Shown piece by piece: positions 6,546-6,562 of a DNA stretch of 6,562 nucleotides. Within the stretch, counting starts at the first letter, position 1. The number at the start of each line of letters is the position of its first letter. The notes under the pieces are model-generated. The model was not told the origin of the DNA. It saw nothing but the letters and a program-made list of their open reading frames with translations, and did no database searches. Position numbers and translations under genes: made by a program. Origin of the DNA: T1SED10-198M sp003554345 [NCBI: Candidatus Sumerlaeota bacterium] (GTDB lineage Bacteria; Sumerlaeota; T1SED10-198M). The DNA is taken from the NCBI GenBank assembly GCA_003554345.1, contig PWGE01000106.1:1-6562 (forward strand). Direction: 5' to 3'.

Positions 6546-6556
6546 CCTTATATTTT
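6546..6556 (+). promoter_or_regulatory. Possible TATA box of a gene beyond the window
   Basis: CCTTATATTTT, preceded by CGAAAT, resembles a BRE plus TATA element for a downstream gene starting just outside the window. It follows the protease terminator closely. No gene is visible to confirm it. Confidence 0.25.
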
Positions 6557-6562
6557 AGGTAA

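Overview
The window looks like archaeal DNA, most likely a Thermoplasmatota-type, protein-degrading lineage from a marine or salty habitat. The evidence is a good TATA box placed so that its transcript would be nearly leaderless, Arg codons dominated by AGA/AGG and frequent ATA for Ile, a very acidic secreted protein, and a mosaic surface-protease architecture of a kind known from uncultured archaea. The lineage is inferred; the window has no rRNA or other marker gene.

Layout, left to right. Positions 8-249 hold a short tandem array of hairpin-forming repeats: two 106-107 bp units plus a truncated third. It ends just short of the stop codon of a leftward gene (263-2020, minus strand). That gene encodes a 585-residue polytopic membrane protein. 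Its C-terminal half resembles the UbiA prenyltransferase fold, but the Asp-rich motifs look incomplete. A 226 bp divergent intergenic region (2021-2246) holds a strong TATA box for the leftward gene, a solitary inverted copy of the array hairpin, and a weaker TATA candidate plus a clear Shine-Dalgarno for the rightward gene. The rest of the window (2247-6500) is one long gene for a 1417-residue secreted S8 (subtilisin/KP-43-like) serine protease. In order it carries a signal peptide, a double pro-domain, a catalytic core, a KP-43-type beta-barrel, two near-identical Ig-like repeats, a fibronectin-III-like domain apparently split by a jelly-roll domain, and a C-terminal twin-motif domain. A pyrimidine-rich terminator follows.

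The two genes are divergent and need not work together. The protease is probably exported to digest external protein. The membrane protein may act on, or derive from enzymes acting on, isoprenoid lipids. The least explained parts are the structured hairpin array with its solo inverted copy, and the nested-domain organisation of the protease. I found no tRNA, rRNA, CRISPR array, transposase or phage gene.
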